Part shown: one piece after another, positions 22,933 to 31,812 of the stretch | Layout of the letters: every line of letters begins with the position of its first letter | How positions within the stretch are numbered: the first letter of the stretch is position 1 | Notes under the pieces: model-generated | The model's input: the letters and a program-made list of their open reading frames with translations, nothing else | Databases searched by the model: none | What the model was told of the DNA's origin: nothing | Translations under genes and position numbers: made by a program | Assembly: GCA_026387455.1 (NCBI GenBank) | Contig: JAPLLR010000066.1 | Coordinates: forward strand, 1-34,447 | From: Candidatus Omnitrophota bacterium | Lineage (GTDB): Bacteria > Omnitrophota > Gorgyraeia > Gygaellales > Profunditerraquicolaceae | DNA: 34,447 bases | Direction: 5' to 3'

Positions 22933-23700
22933 CTATTTGAGCCGGACATTTTCAAGTACAGCGTACCAAACAATCCCCACCCATTCTTGCAAAAAAATGG
23001 TGCTTGCTCCCAGAGAATCCGGATTAGGAATAAAATCCTGCCAACCTACTGAATAGCTTGATAACGGAACAGGATGGATTAATATTGCGGAAAAATATCG
23101 GCTAAACTCACGCCGTGCTCTCCGCATATGCGAATTGGATGTCACCAAACCAATCTGAGTCTTAGATGTAATCCCGGGTAGCTCTAGAGCCTTGATTGGA
23201 TGCTCTCGGGTATTTACCGAACTGCCCTCTAACACCAAATGAGATTTAGGAACACCATGACACATGGCTGTTTCAGCCATCAATTGTACCAAGCGATCAT
23301 TAGGTCGGTTTTTAATCTCCCCTAAAGCGCCGGAAAAAACCAATTTAGCTTGCGGATATTCTCGCCACCACGCAATGGCGGCTAAAACACGACGGCTACT
23401 TTCCTCAACCAGCACATCCTGATCTAAGGAGGCCCCCGGCAAATAGCCACCGCCTAATACAAAAATGTAAGTTGGCGCATTCCCCTCTTGGTTATTTACC
23501 GCATGCGAAAGGGATCGCTCGAGGCTGCGCGAGACCGATGGAGTGGATAATGCGCCTAAACCAACTAGAGATATCATTAGTAACATCCAGATCAACTTGC
23601 GGGCGCCAGCCATCCTAGTCCAGTAGCGATAGCGTAAAGTAACCAAACAACTCAGTTGCAGTAAAAGAAACCACAGCAATGGGTCAACCAGTTGTTTCAA
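22933..23700 (-). CDS. ElyC/YdcF-like envelope protein (DUF218)
   Basis: 255-residue protein with two N-terminal membrane helices (about residues 6-24 and 36-54) and a periplasmic DUF218 domain: YIFVLGGGYLPG, LVFSGALGEIKNRPNDR, SSVNTREHPIKA, VTSNSHMRRARREF. Length and layout match E. coli ElyC, which is linked to envelope polysaccharide or lipid-carrier homeostasis; the biochemical activity of the family is not settled. It starts with TTG at 23700, with AAAGG about 9 nt upstream. The gene is isolated between two AT-rich non-coding stretches, one holding the decayed 5' end of the polymerase gene. Inserted or transferred origin is possible but not shown. Confidence 0.85.
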   Translation of the reverse strand: MKQLVDPLLWFLLLQLSCLVTLRYRYWTRMAGARKLIWMLLMISLVGLGALSTPSVSRSLERSLSHAVNNQEGNAPTYIFVLGGGYLPGASLDQDVLVEESSRRVLAAIAWWREYPQAKLVFSGALGEIKNRPNDRLVQLMAETAMCHGVPKSHLVLEGSSVNTREHPIKALELPGITSKTQIGLVTSNSHMRRARREFSRYFSAILIHPVPLSSYSVGWQDFIPNPDSLGASTIFLQEWVGIVWYAVLENVRLK

Positions 23701-24173
23701 AAGAATCTGCCTTTCGTTAGTTCAATTGTATAGCAAAGATCTAATTTTTGAGTCTCTTAATTGCCTTGCTAAATCTCATCTTTGTTAATTAACTTACTAT
23801 TCTGTAGAATATAATTTCAATATTTTTAGTAAACAAATAATTATTTTTCATTTTTTGTCTTAAATAATCTACCTTGCTAGATTAACACCCTTATCCATAA
23901 GATATACTAGTGCCAAAATAAGCTGCCTTCAACAGTATAACCCCTATTCCATAAAATCGCTGCGACCCCCCGAAAACCTGTAGGCGCTCATCACATCGGC
24001 TGAAACCTGAAACCGTCCGGAAAAACACCACTATTACCTTATCCTCTCACCTACAACTGCTGAACCCGGAATTTGTAAACATATAAGGTACCCAAATTCA
24101 TTGATCACTCATCCCTGATCTGGCACAGATAGTTGTTATGCAGATCTCTCGTCAAAAGAAAAGCACAACGCAG
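23701..24173. other. 473-bp intergenic stretch without a recognisable gene
   Basis: Both strands were read; no convincing reading frame, RNA gene or repeat was found. The part at 23760-23880 is strongly AT-rich, while 23950-24060 is GC-richer and includes a CCCCCC run. No promoter with two good boxes was found before the ElyC-like gene; the best candidate has only a good -10 (TATATT). This is the largest gap in the polysaccharide locus and a likely module boundary. Confidence 0.6.
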
Positions 24174-25094
24174 TTACGAACGCTCGAAAGCTTTAATCCC
24201 GTCACGAATTGTCCTGAATACCTTTCTCCGCTTCAAGGTATATAGGAAATCCATCATCCCGCAGAGCTGGAATTTGACAATGCTAAGTGGCCAATCCGCC
24301 TCAATTTCCGTCCTTCCCAATAAAAAGGGGTTCGTCTTATGGGTGATTAACATGGGAATGGTCGTAAACGATAAAGCATAACCCACTTTCGCAATCCAAT
24401 AGCTCGCGGTGGAATTGTATGTTTCCGTTTCACCACCAACCCATGCGAATACGTGTATCCGCTGTTTCAATGATTCTTCAAGCAGTCTTTTGCTTTCCGA
24501 CATCTCCATCTGCATCTGCTCCGGAGGAACCGATTGGTAAAATCTGCAATGGGAATGTGTGTGCGAGCCCAGCATATGTCCTCTCTTCGCCAGATCGGCT
24601 ATTTCATTCCAAGTCATTGCGAGCCTGCCATTCCCCTTATAATCGCCTGGGATCATAATCCTATGCTCATCCGCATACGCTTTTTGATCAACCGGGGATT
24701 GATTGATAAAATCGGACGGTACAAAAAACAATCCGCGCACCCCATAATCCTCAAGAATGGGAGCCGCGACACGATAATTGTCCAAAAGCCCGTCATCAAA
24801 GGAAATGATGATGCCGGGCATGGTTTTTTGCCATTGCCCGTGTACTAGTAAATTATTCAAATCATCCATTGAAACGGGCGAATAATGCTTCATATACAGA
24901 TCCATTTGACGTCTGAAATTCGAAACATCCAATGATGTCACCGAGTGGTAACCAACCGCTTTGATATGCGCTCTTCCGTACTGAAATCTCCCGATATTGA
25001 ACAACAACCCTTCAATACCCGAATATCTCAGTACCGCGGCAAGCGCCACTTTCTTACTTGAAATATGAGGATTCATCTCCCACAACCAATCCAT
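24174..25094 (-). CDS. Polysaccharide deacetylase (NodB homology, CE4) family protein
   Basis: Metal-dependent deacetylase acting on N- or O-acetylated sugars. The NodB motifs are visible: IIISFDDGLLDNY (catalytic and metal Asp), LGSHTHSH (HxxxH metal ligands), and WNEIADLAKRGHMLG before it. FAWVGGETETYN stands where the usual FAYPYG loop lies, which is a deviation. No signal peptide is seen, so a cytoplasmic or membrane-face role is likely. The ATG at 25094 was chosen because it lies 16 nt after the GNAT stop; the longer frame from 25160 would overlap that gene by 50 nt. That gives 306 residues. Pairing with an acyltransferase suggests acyl-group remodelling of the glycan; this is inference. 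Confidence 0.85.
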   Translation of the reverse strand: MDWLWEMNPHISSKKVALAAVLRYSGIEGLLFNIGRFQYGRAHIKAVGYHSVTSLDVSNFRRQMDLYMKHYSPVSMDDLNNLLVHGQWQKTMPGIIISFDDGLLDNYRVAAPILEDYGVRGLFFVPSDFINQSPVDQKAYADEHRIMIPGDYKGNGRLAMTWNEIADLAKRGHMLGSHTHSHCRFYQSVPPEQMQMEMSESKRLLEESLKQRIHVFAWVGGETETYNSTASYWIAKVGYALSFTTIPMLITHKTNPFLLGRTEIEADWPLSIVKFQLCGMMDFLYTLKRRKVFRTIRDGIKAFERS

Positions 25095-25110
25095 TCTTTT
25101 TTCAATTTTT

Positions 25111-26139
25111 TTACTCCGTGTCAATATCCGTTCCGGATATTTCCCATTTGCAATTTTCAAGAATATCCGTTATCCCGGCATGGGAAAATGTGGCGAAATG
25201 GATTCTCGACGGTACCCTGACAAATCCATTTTCCGCGAATAAACGATAATACCGATGATCATTCGAAACGTATGTTGAAAGAATGTCCAGTTTTAGATCA
25301 TCATAAATTTTTCTCAGTAATACCTTGAAAGTTTTCCGAGGTTGATTGCCGGTTGAGAGGACGACTTCAATGATCTTCGCCTCACGCAACCCTGCGCGCA
25401 TGCCCATATTGACAATCGCAAACCCCCCGGAAACGAGGACGGGGAAATAGGTGAAACCCGGCCTCCTGAAGAATCTCCATCGGATTAATTCAACATCGCG
25501 AGCTCCATACAGGGAATTTCCTGCATGATGGCCATCAGACAGTATGTCGGCTATTCCCGGCATGTATTTTGTTTCGAATTCGCTCGCCTTGTTCTCCAAG
25601 TATATCGGCTTATAAGAACTAAGGGAGCTTCTTTGTCTGGCCAGCGTCCAGCCGAGTTTAAAATACTTCCGAGGTTTCAACAACATCGAAATTCCCCCGA
25701 TGTTTTTAAAACCCACCTTTAAAAATCCGCGAATGCTGTTGAAATTGGGAAACCCATATGTATAATTTCCACCTCTATTTCCACCAGTCTCGAGGCAGAT
25801 TCGGAACAGGCCGCTAAAAATGCCCATTCTGCGGTATTCCGATCTGGTTGATGCGTCCACCGCCTCATAACAGAGGCGGCGCTTGCCATTGTACCAGAAG
25901 TAACGCGGGCTGATTCCTATCAATGATATCACAAGGTTTTTCTTCGTGTCTATCGCGTATGAAAATATGGTATGACCTGCGGGATTATCAATATGCTTCC
26001 AGTAAAATGAGTTATCATCCTTTGCTTGAGAATCCCCCAATCCAAGGGATAATGTTTCTATCATCTGTTTGACCGGTCCCCTGTCCTTTGGATCCCATGT
26101 CGTCATTACTATATCAGGGTTTGAAGGTAATGGTATCAA
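25111..26139 (-). CDS. GNAT-family acyltransferase
   Basis: 342-residue protein with an acetyl-CoA-binding GNAT core. VDASTRSEYRRMGIFSGLFR is the strand and pyrophosphate-loop region; here it has the RRMGIF form common in polysaccharide-cluster GNATs. GFPNFNSIRGFLKVGFK follows. The second half (from about residue 200) contains another alpha/beta unit ending RYYRLFAENGFVRVP, a typical GNAT end motif, so this may be a tandem GNAT. The start is TTG at 26139 with AAGGAG 7 nt upstream, a convincing site. It precedes the deacetylase gene by 16 nt and follows the GT2 gene after 39 nt. The acyl acceptor is unknown. Confidence 0.8.
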   Translation of the reverse strand: MIPLPSNPDIVMTTWDPKDRGPVKQMIETLSLGLGDSQAKDDNSFYWKHIDNPAGHTIFSYAIDTKKNLVISLIGISPRYFWYNGKRRLCYEAVDASTRSEYRRMGIFSGLFRICLETGGNRGGNYTYGFPNFNSIRGFLKVGFKNIGGISMLLKPRKYFKLGWTLARQRSSLSSYKPIYLENKASEFETKYMPGIADILSDGHHAGNSLYGARDVELIRWRFFRRPGFTYFPVLVSGGFAIVNMGMRAGLREAKIIEVVLSTGNQPRKTFKVLLRKIYDDLKLDILSTYVSNDHRYYRLFAENGFVRVPSRIHFATFSHAGITDILENCKWEISGTDIDTE

Positions 26140-26178
26140 TTCACTTCTCCTTATTAATTCTTTCTCATGTATACATCG

Positions 26179-27033
26179 TCAGAATATTTCAATCCTACCC
26201 AACAAACGTTTCAGCAATATTTTGATAAAAAAAATCAAGCCTTTGCTCTTTAGGCGCACTTTAGCTATCTCCCGCAACCCCCACAACAATAAAGAATCTT
26301 CTACCTTGATAAAATTGTATACACCAAACATATTTGTAGTAAATGGCGTATACTCATTAACATGTTTCTCATACAATGAAAAAAGCGCGCGCTCATGCTT
26401 AGCGGTATTGCTTATCCTCGGATGCAAGCCTTGATTGTAGCTTACAAGGTATTCTTTAACATTATACGCCCGGTGAATACTATTTATCTGCATGACTGAA
26501 AGCCACATATCCCAATCCTGTCCGACTTCCCGGGTTTCATCAAAACGGCATCTTTTTATAGCAGAGGCCTGCGCCAAGACAAAACTGCATGACCCAAGGT
26601 AATTATGATACAACATATCTTCATAATTTACAATTTTCAACTGCTGAACGCGCTGTTTAGTTCGCCCTGAGCATAAAATGAAGCTGCAGCCAACCAGAGG
26701 ATATTTCATGGCTTCTTTTAGCTGCACCTCTATTTTCTTAGGCATCCAAAGGTCATCGTCATCCAAGAAAGCAATAAAATCTCCTTTAGCTTCAGAAAGT
26801 CCAAGATTGCGGGAATAGCACGCTCCATGGGACTTTTCATTCTTGATATACTTTACTTCCCCTCCCAAGCGTAAAACACCTTCGCACGCTCCGCGCTCGT
26901 CTGAATCATCAACCAGAATAATCTCGATGTTGCGATAAGACTGCCCAAGCACGCTTTTAACCGCACGAATGACCAATTCAGACCTATCCTTTGTAGTGAT
27001 GACACAGCTGACCAGATAATTAGGAACTGACAT
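26179..27033 (-). CDS. Glycosyltransferase family 2
   Basis: GT-A inverting glycosyltransferase of 284 residues. The N-terminal nucleotide-sugar domain has VSCVITTKDRSELV, NIEIILVDDSD, ACYSRNLGLSEAKGDFIAF and the metal-binding acidic motif LDDDDLW at about residue 96. GQDWDMWLSVMQ holds the catalytic-base region (ED/QDWD type). There are no membrane helices, so it acts at the cytoplasmic face. The ATG at 27033 has AAGGTGG close upstream, and the gene overlaps the heparinase-like gene by 14 nt. Donor and acceptor are unknown. Confidence 0.9.
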   Translation of the reverse strand: MSVPNYLVSCVITTKDRSELVIRAVKSVLGQSYRNIEIILVDDSDERGACEGVLRLGGEVKYIKNEKSHGACYSRNLGLSEAKGDFIAFLDDDDLWMPKKIEVQLKEAMKYPLVGCSFILCSGRTKQRVQQLKIVNYEDMLYHNYLGSCSFVLAQASAIKRCRFDETREVGQDWDMWLSVMQINSIHRAYNVKEYLVSYNQGLHPRISNTAKHERALFSLYEKHVNEYTPFTTNMFGVYNFIKVEDSLLLWGLREIAKVRLKSKGLIFFIKILLKRLLGRIEIF

Positions 27034-28852
27034 TTTGCCACCTTATCTCATAAATATATGTTTTAGCCAAACTAAGTTCCCTATGAAAAACAACGACGAT
27101 AGCCGATGAACCCGCACCGTATTCAGATGAAACCCATCCATCATCAATGTTAGTATTGCTGCCACGAATTAAATTACATTTATACTCTAAAAGATCCGCA
27201 ACTTTGAGTCTGATCGGTGCGGTTTGAGCATGATAAATACCAATCACCCCGTCTTCCTCTTTAATCTCCAGACCAGGACTGATCTGAAAACGGCTTTCTA
27301 AAATATTATTGCCGACACTTTTCAGGTCGTCCGCAATGACCATCTTATCAGAATATACGCTGAATTTCCTAGACCATTCCACCGGTACAGGTAATCTCTT
27401 AAATCCTTCGGACATGATTTCAAGACTTAAATATTCATCCGATCTTAAAACACTGAAACGCGTATCTACAGGATGATACGCATTGAACAAATTTAATTTA
27501 TGATTCTCGCAAAACGGACCCAAAGAATCAAGCAAAACCGAATTATGGGCTTTAGCGCTTTTGGCAAATGCGTGTTTTGTATCATAAGAAAATTGTCCCG
27601 GATCCGCGAATATCTGAATGCCCTTATAAAACAAGACAAAACTACCCAAATCATAATGGCCATGGTTCAAATAAGCCGCATTTTCCCTGGCTATATGCCA
27701 GAAAATCACCACATTGCTCGAATCAAAGCGAACAAAGTCGCCTTTATTTTCAGGAGCTCCGCTCTGCTTTTTTAGGGAACCACCCATCTCCGTCCAATTC
27801 AACCATTTCTTAAGTTCTTCCCATCCTGCCTTTGCGTCCGGAGATAGCCATTCGGGTGAAAAATCCGGTGAGATATCCCCGAACATCGGCATGCGCCAGC
27901 ATTTTTTCCTGTCATAAACAGAAAAGAAATCGCAGCAATCCCTCATCAGCCGGGCCCACTTTTCCATAAAACCGGAAAAAGGTGTGTCTTTTACAAAGCA
28001 GGAAAGATAATAAACCTGCTCAAAACGTTGGCACAATAAATACTGGTAATGCGATGAACCATCCCTCATCATGCCGTCAGGATAAAAAACTTTTTCCGTC
28101 CAAGCGCTAAAAAGTTCCTTACTTTTTCTTAAGGCGATATTGTGATTTAAAACAACTCCCCCTATATATAGCCCTCGGGCATCGTTTAGGATATGGTTAT
28201 TTGTAAATATGCCGTTCAACTCAAGATTATTGAGAAGGTAATTTACCTGCTTAGCCATCGACTCCGCGATAATACCGCGCGCATCATCCGAAATAGCAGA
28301 TAACTTTTTAGCAATAAGTAGGATAAACGGCCAATTTGCCAGCCTTTCCGCGACAGAATAGCTTTCCCACGCAGGTCCACCTTGGGGTTCTTGCATCTGA
28401 CGGATCCAGTATAAGATGCTATTTAAAGCAAATTCAGCGGTTTCTGGCGAAGGATATTGCAATAATAGAGAAAGGGTCCATCCGAAACGATTTAAAGCGA
28501 AAATATCCTCTCTGTCGGCATACGGATAAAACCAATCTATCTTAGCTCCCATCCTAATATTCTGCGTAGCTAATTTTATTTCAAGAGGATCCGGAAGAGT
28601 CCCGCCATATGGCTGAAAATGAATATCCGGAAGCTCCTCCAGTAATAAGGCTGACTTTTCACTTCTCCCAATCAGGTTAGCAATTTTCATTCTAATAATG
28701 AAAACCCATCGCATGCATACTTTAGAGATCCTCACTGAAAAATAAGCAACTGTAAACTTTAAACTTTTATAAAGAAATAAAAACAGCTCAAACGGATGCC
28801 TTAACAGGAAAATGCGTAGATTTCTCTCTTCTGAATTAGCGTAAACACTCAT
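27020..28852 (-). CDS. Heparinase II/III-family (alginate lyase-like) protein
   Basis: 610-residue protein with an N-terminal alpha/alpha-toroid region and a C-terminal beta-sandwich domain of the heparinase II/III type. Seen: GILTN-type region NGIFTNNHILNDARGLYIGG, then MRDGSSHYQYLL, then the hallmark LNHGHYDLGSFVLFYKG at about residue 397, IFADPGQFSYD and AHNSVLLD. No clear signal peptide is present. The ATG at 28852 was chosen over an in-frame codon at 28948 because it makes an ATGA overlap with the asnB stop, like other junctions here. Homologues are common beside asparagine-synthase genes in exopolysaccharide clusters. Whether they cleave uronic-acid glycans or act in synthesis is not established. 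Confidence 0.88.
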   Translation of the reverse strand: MSVYANSEERNLRIFLLRHPFELFLFLYKSLKFTVAYFSVRISKVCMRWVFIIRMKIANLIGRSEKSALLLEELPDIHFQPYGGTLPDPLEIKLATQNIRMGAKIDWFYPYADREDIFALNRFGWTLSLLLQYPSPETAEFALNSILYWIRQMQEPQGGPAWESYSVAERLANWPFILLIAKKLSAISDDARGIIAESMAKQVNYLLNNLELNGIFTNNHILNDARGLYIGGVVLNHNIALRKSKELFSAWTEKVFYPDGMMRDGSSHYQYLLCQRFEQVYYLSCFVKDTPFSGFMEKWARLMRDCCDFFSVYDRKKCWRMPMFGDISPDFSPEWLSPDAKAGWEELKKWLNWTEMGGSLKKQSGAPENKGDFVRFDSSNVVIFWHIARENAAYLNHGHYDLGSFVLFYKGIQIFADPGQFSYDTKHAFAKSAKAHNSVLLDSLGPFCENHKLNLFNAYHPVDTRFSVLRSDEYLSLEIMSEGFKRLPVPVEWSRKFSVYSDKMVIADDLKSVGNNILESRFQISPGLEIKEEDGVIGIYHAQTAPIRLKVADLLEYKCNLIRGSNTNIDDGWVSSEYGAGSSAIVVVFHRELSLAKTYIYEIRWQNVSS

Positions 28853-30642
28853 GCAAAATCTTCCAAAGTTTTTCCCTGCGGACACCCGGATGAACTTATA
28901 ATTATCCGGTACCACAACTCTAAACAGGCGATCTTCCAAAGGTCCCACGGGGAGATGCTTTTAAAAGAAATATTTTCCAGCCTAAGCAGTTGCGACTTAT
29001 TTAGTAAGCCATTCTCCACGATCCGCCGCAAATTAATCCTGGTTTTCTCATCGATCCAATCTTCAAGCGGAGCGCCAAACCCTTCCTTCTTGCGGTATAA
29101 CAGCTCATAAGGCAAATAAGGTTCCAGCATTTTCTTGAAAATATACTTTGCTTCTCCGTTCTTTATCTTCCATGAAGCGGGTAAATGCGCGGCGACCTCT
29201 ACAAAACGATGGTCCAATAACGGCACTCTGCCCTCAAGAGATACAGCCATCGCGATCTTATCTAAAAGGAAAAGAACATTTGACTGCAAGTAACCGTCTA
29301 TATCCTGCGCCAAAACCCTGTTAATACGTCCCCCGAAGGCCTTGCCTGGCTGATACGCCATATCGCGTAATGACCTATCGACATAGCCGGGGAATATCTT
29401 TTTCCAATGATCTAAATTATATGATTTACCTAAAAGTTTCCTGATGGTTCCGCCTGCCCCCGACCTATCAACCGCGGACAATATAGATCTTCTGGACAAG
29501 AAACTATTCCGATGATGGGGGTATCCAGCAAAAAGTTCGTCTCCGCCACTTCCGTTCAGGCAAACCACAGCCTCTTTCCTTGCCATTTCCGAAATGATAT
29601 AAGTCGGGATGCTCGCCAAGTCGCCGAAAGGCTCCTCTAAATGCCAGATCAATTTCGGTATCAAACGGGAAAAATCATTCCTGCTGACCGCGACTTCGGA
29701 ATGAATTGTCCCGTATCTTTGCGCGACGGCCGCAGCGTATCGGCGTTCATCGATTTTTTTAGTCGCTTCTGGGAAATGAACGTGGAATGTCCGCAAAGGC
29801 ATGGACGATGCCATCGCGGCAAATACCGCTACCGCGCTTGAATCTATTCCGCCGCTTAAGAAAACGCAGATAGGCACATCCGCCCTGATCTGGAGTCTAT
29901 TAGCGTCTTTCAAAAGAAAGGTCAACCGTTCAATTGCCTCTGCCTCTGAACGCGGCAAAGGCTCAACCGGAAGATCTCCTAATCTCCAATATGAATCTTC
30001 TGTCACGGTATTAGAATCATCGATACACAAATAATGCCCCGGTTCCAACTTCCGTATCTTTTTAAACGGGGAAAGGGGAACCGGAATATACATTTGGTCC
30101 AGAAAACAACCTAACCCTTCCCAGTCAATCTCTTTCGAGACTAGATTAGTCGATAACAGCGATCTGAGCTCTGAAGCAAACAGAAAACAATTCCCAAGCG
30201 CCGAATAATAAAGCGGCTTAATCCCCAATCGGTCACGCGCGATATATAAATGTTTCTTCTTTGCATCAAATAACGCCAGGCCAAACATCCCGTTCAACCG
30301 CTTAAGGCAATTGATCCCGTATTCTTCATACAAGTGCACGATACATTCGACATCGCTATTCGTGTAGAATCTGTGGCCTTTTTGCTTAAGCTCAATTGTC
30401 AATTCCTGATAATTATAGATCTCCCCGTTACAGACTACCCGGATGCTTTTATCCTCATTAGTGATCGGCTGATCTCCGGTAACCAGATCAATAACGCTCA
30501 GACGGCGTATACCAAGCCCAAATCCCCCTTCGGTATAAAACCCTTCGGAATCGGGACCGCGGTGGAGCTGCTGATCCGCCATTATGCGCAAAAGCCTTGC
30601 GCCATTATCATTTATATTGCAATATCCGAAAATCCCGCACAT
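28849..30642 (-). CDS. asnB: Asparagine synthase (glutamine-hydrolysing)-type amidotransferase
   Basis: Two-domain enzyme of 597 residues. The N-terminal Ntn-type glutaminase has Cys2 as nucleophile (MCGIFGYCN), HRGPDSEGF, RRLSVIDL, CNGEIYNYQEL and ARDRLGIKPLYY. The C-terminal synthetase has the PP-loop VFLSGGIDSSAVAVFAA at about residue 260 and NGSGGDELFAGYPHH. All key residues look intact. It may make asparagine, but in polysaccharide loci AsnB-like proteins often amidate a uronic acid on the glycan. The overlap with the heparinase-like gene makes the second role attractive. It follows the methyltransferase gene after 15 nt. Confidence 0.93.
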   Translation of the reverse strand: MCGIFGYCNINDNGARLLRIMADQQLHRGPDSEGFYTEGGFGLGIRRLSVIDLVTGDQPITNEDKSIRVVCNGEIYNYQELTIELKQKGHRFYTNSDVECIVHLYEEYGINCLKRLNGMFGLALFDAKKKHLYIARDRLGIKPLYYSALGNCFLFASELRSLLSTNLVSKEIDWEGLGCFLDQMYIPVPLSPFKKIRKLEPGHYLCIDDSNTVTEDSYWRLGDLPVEPLPRSEAEAIERLTFLLKDANRLQIRADVPICVFLSGGIDSSAVAVFAAMASSMPLRTFHVHFPEATKKIDERRYAAAVAQRYGTIHSEVAVSRNDFSRLIPKLIWHLEEPFGDLASIPTYIISEMARKEAVVCLNGSGGDELFAGYPHHRNSFLSRRSILSAVDRSGAGGTIRKLLGKSYNLDHWKKIFPGYVDRSLRDMAYQPGKAFGGRINRVLAQDIDGYLQSNVLFLLDKIAMAVSLEGRVPLLDHRFVEVAAHLPASWKIKNGEAKYIFKKMLEPYLPYELLYRKKEGFGAPLEDWIDEKTRINLRRIVENGLLNKSQLLRLENISFKSISPWDLWKIACLELWYRIIISSSGCPQGKTLEDFA

Positions 30643-30657
30643 ATGAGTATTTGTTTT

Positions 30658-31731
30658 TTAATGCTTATCTGATACTTTTTTAGAAGCAATGATATTCCAC
30701 GCAAATCCGATAGTTTCACCCAATTTCATCTCAATTTTAGTTTCTGCATAGTAAGGAGAGCCATAAATCAAAATACCGCTTTTCCACGCCTTGCATTTAA
30801 AAATACGAACTAAAATTTGACTAATTCGACTAAGAATTGGTATTTCTGAAACAGAAAACGAATTTTTTCTTAATGATTCAATTTTGAAATCTTTAAGCAA
30901 GAGCATCAACTCTCTTTTCGAATATATCCTCGTAATTGGGTTTTTTGTAGAACCGAATTTTGGTTTACCTTCAGTTAAAATACCTATTCTTTCTGGTTCG
31001 GGATATCGGAAAATCATTCCGGAAAAAATACTGTGAGGTAATAAATTCAACCAAAACGTTGCTGAATGCCTTGAATAAAGCATAAGAACAGCTTTACCTC
31101 CTGGCTTAAGAACTCTTAAGACTTCCTTTATGCATCTTTCTGTATTCTCCGAATGATGCAATACTCCATTCGAATAAACAAAATCAAAAGAATCATTTAT
31201 AAAAGGCAAATTTTCCGCATCTGCTTGGAGCGATAAGCCTGCGCCTTCTTTAATGAGAGCCAATTTCTTCGCGGTAGATATTACTCGTTCTTTTGTAATA
31301 TCAACAGCAGTTACATTAGCACCGTATTGCTTAAATAAAGCGGAATGCGCGCCTCCGCCGCTGCCGATCTCCAATATTTGTTTATCCCTGATTTCCTTCA
31401 ACGGCATTTCAATTACCGCTAAATGCTTACGATATTTAAACATTAACTCCAGATCAACAAGATAATAATTTAACGACTCGGTTGATAATTCAGAATCAAT
31501 ATTTGTATACCATTGCTTGCATAAATCTCCCCAAAATCGCTGAATTTTTACTTTTGTTTGTGATATGTCCTCCGGCAATAAGGAAACAGAATTATTTCCT
31601 AAAATCTCATATCGATGGGCGCAATTCGAGCAAACTACATATCCTAGGTCTTCCAAAACTTTCAAACATGAATTTTTGCATACAGGACATCTTAGAGATT
31701 GAAACATTGCAAGCTTTTCCTTTTCGATCAT
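30658..31731 (-). CDS. SAM-dependent class I methyltransferase with N-terminal zinc-ribbon
   Basis: 357-residue methyltransferase. The N-terminus carries a Trm112-like zinc-ribbon, CPVCKN and CSNCAHRYE (about residues 15-42). The Rossmann SAM-binding domain starts at about 115 with ILEIGSGGGAHSALF. NVTAVDITKE, DSFDFVYSNGVLHHSE and EVLRVLKPGGKAVLM follow. The C-terminal part (ITRIYSKRELMLLLKDF) matches the methyltransferases found in glycan clusters. The ATG at 31731 has AAGGG about 5 nt upstream, and a good promoter lies at 31766-31794. The target, sugar or lipid, is unknown. Confidence 0.87.
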   Translation of the reverse strand: MIEKEKLAMFQSLRCPVCKNSCLKVLEDLGYVVCSNCAHRYEILGNNSVSLLPEDISQTKVKIQRFWGDLCKQWYTNIDSELSTESLNYYLVDLELMFKYRKHLAVIEMPLKEIRDKQILEIGSGGGAHSALFKQYGANVTAVDITKERVISTAKKLALIKEGAGLSLQADAENLPFINDSFDFVYSNGVLHHSENTERCIKEVLRVLKPGGKAVLMLYSRHSATFWLNLLPHSIFSGMIFRYPEPERIGILTEGKPKFGSTKNPITRIYSKRELMLLLKDFKIESLRKNSFSVSEIPILSRISQILVRIFKCKAWKSGILIYGSPYYAETKIEMKLGETIGFAWNIIASKKVSDKH

Positions 31732-31765
31732 GAATGCCCTTCTATCGCCAAATACTTACAATATA

Positions 31766-31794
31766 ATTGTAATCCTGTTTTGTTCAAATGCCAA
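31766..31794 (-). promoter_or_regulatory. Internal sigma70-type promoter before the methyltransferase gene
   Basis: Minus-strand -35 TTGGCA (31789-31794, 5 of 6) lies 17 nt from -10 TACAAT (31766-31771, 5 of 6), inside the 81-nt gap after the GT-C-like gene. The predicted leader is about 28 nt. It may drive the methyltransferase-asnB-heparinase-GT2 group. Confidence 0.65.
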
Positions 31795-31812
31795 TTGTAC
31801 GAATACATACCA

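Noticed and set aside
22861-22935. Imperfect direct repeat of about 20 nt (TATAGT, A-run, CTTAGGTA-like)
   Set aside because: The match is poor and AT-rich; low complexity explains it as well as any function.
23910-23915. Sigma54-like TGGCAC element in the large intergenic gap
   Set aside because: The matching -12 TTGC element is absent at the required spacing, and the site is over 200 nt from the nearest downstream gene start.
25095-25160. Longer N-terminus of the deacetylase starting at 25160
   Set aside because: It would overlap the GNAT gene by 50 nt and adds only a basic peptide with no conserved feature; the ATG at 25094 fits operon spacing.
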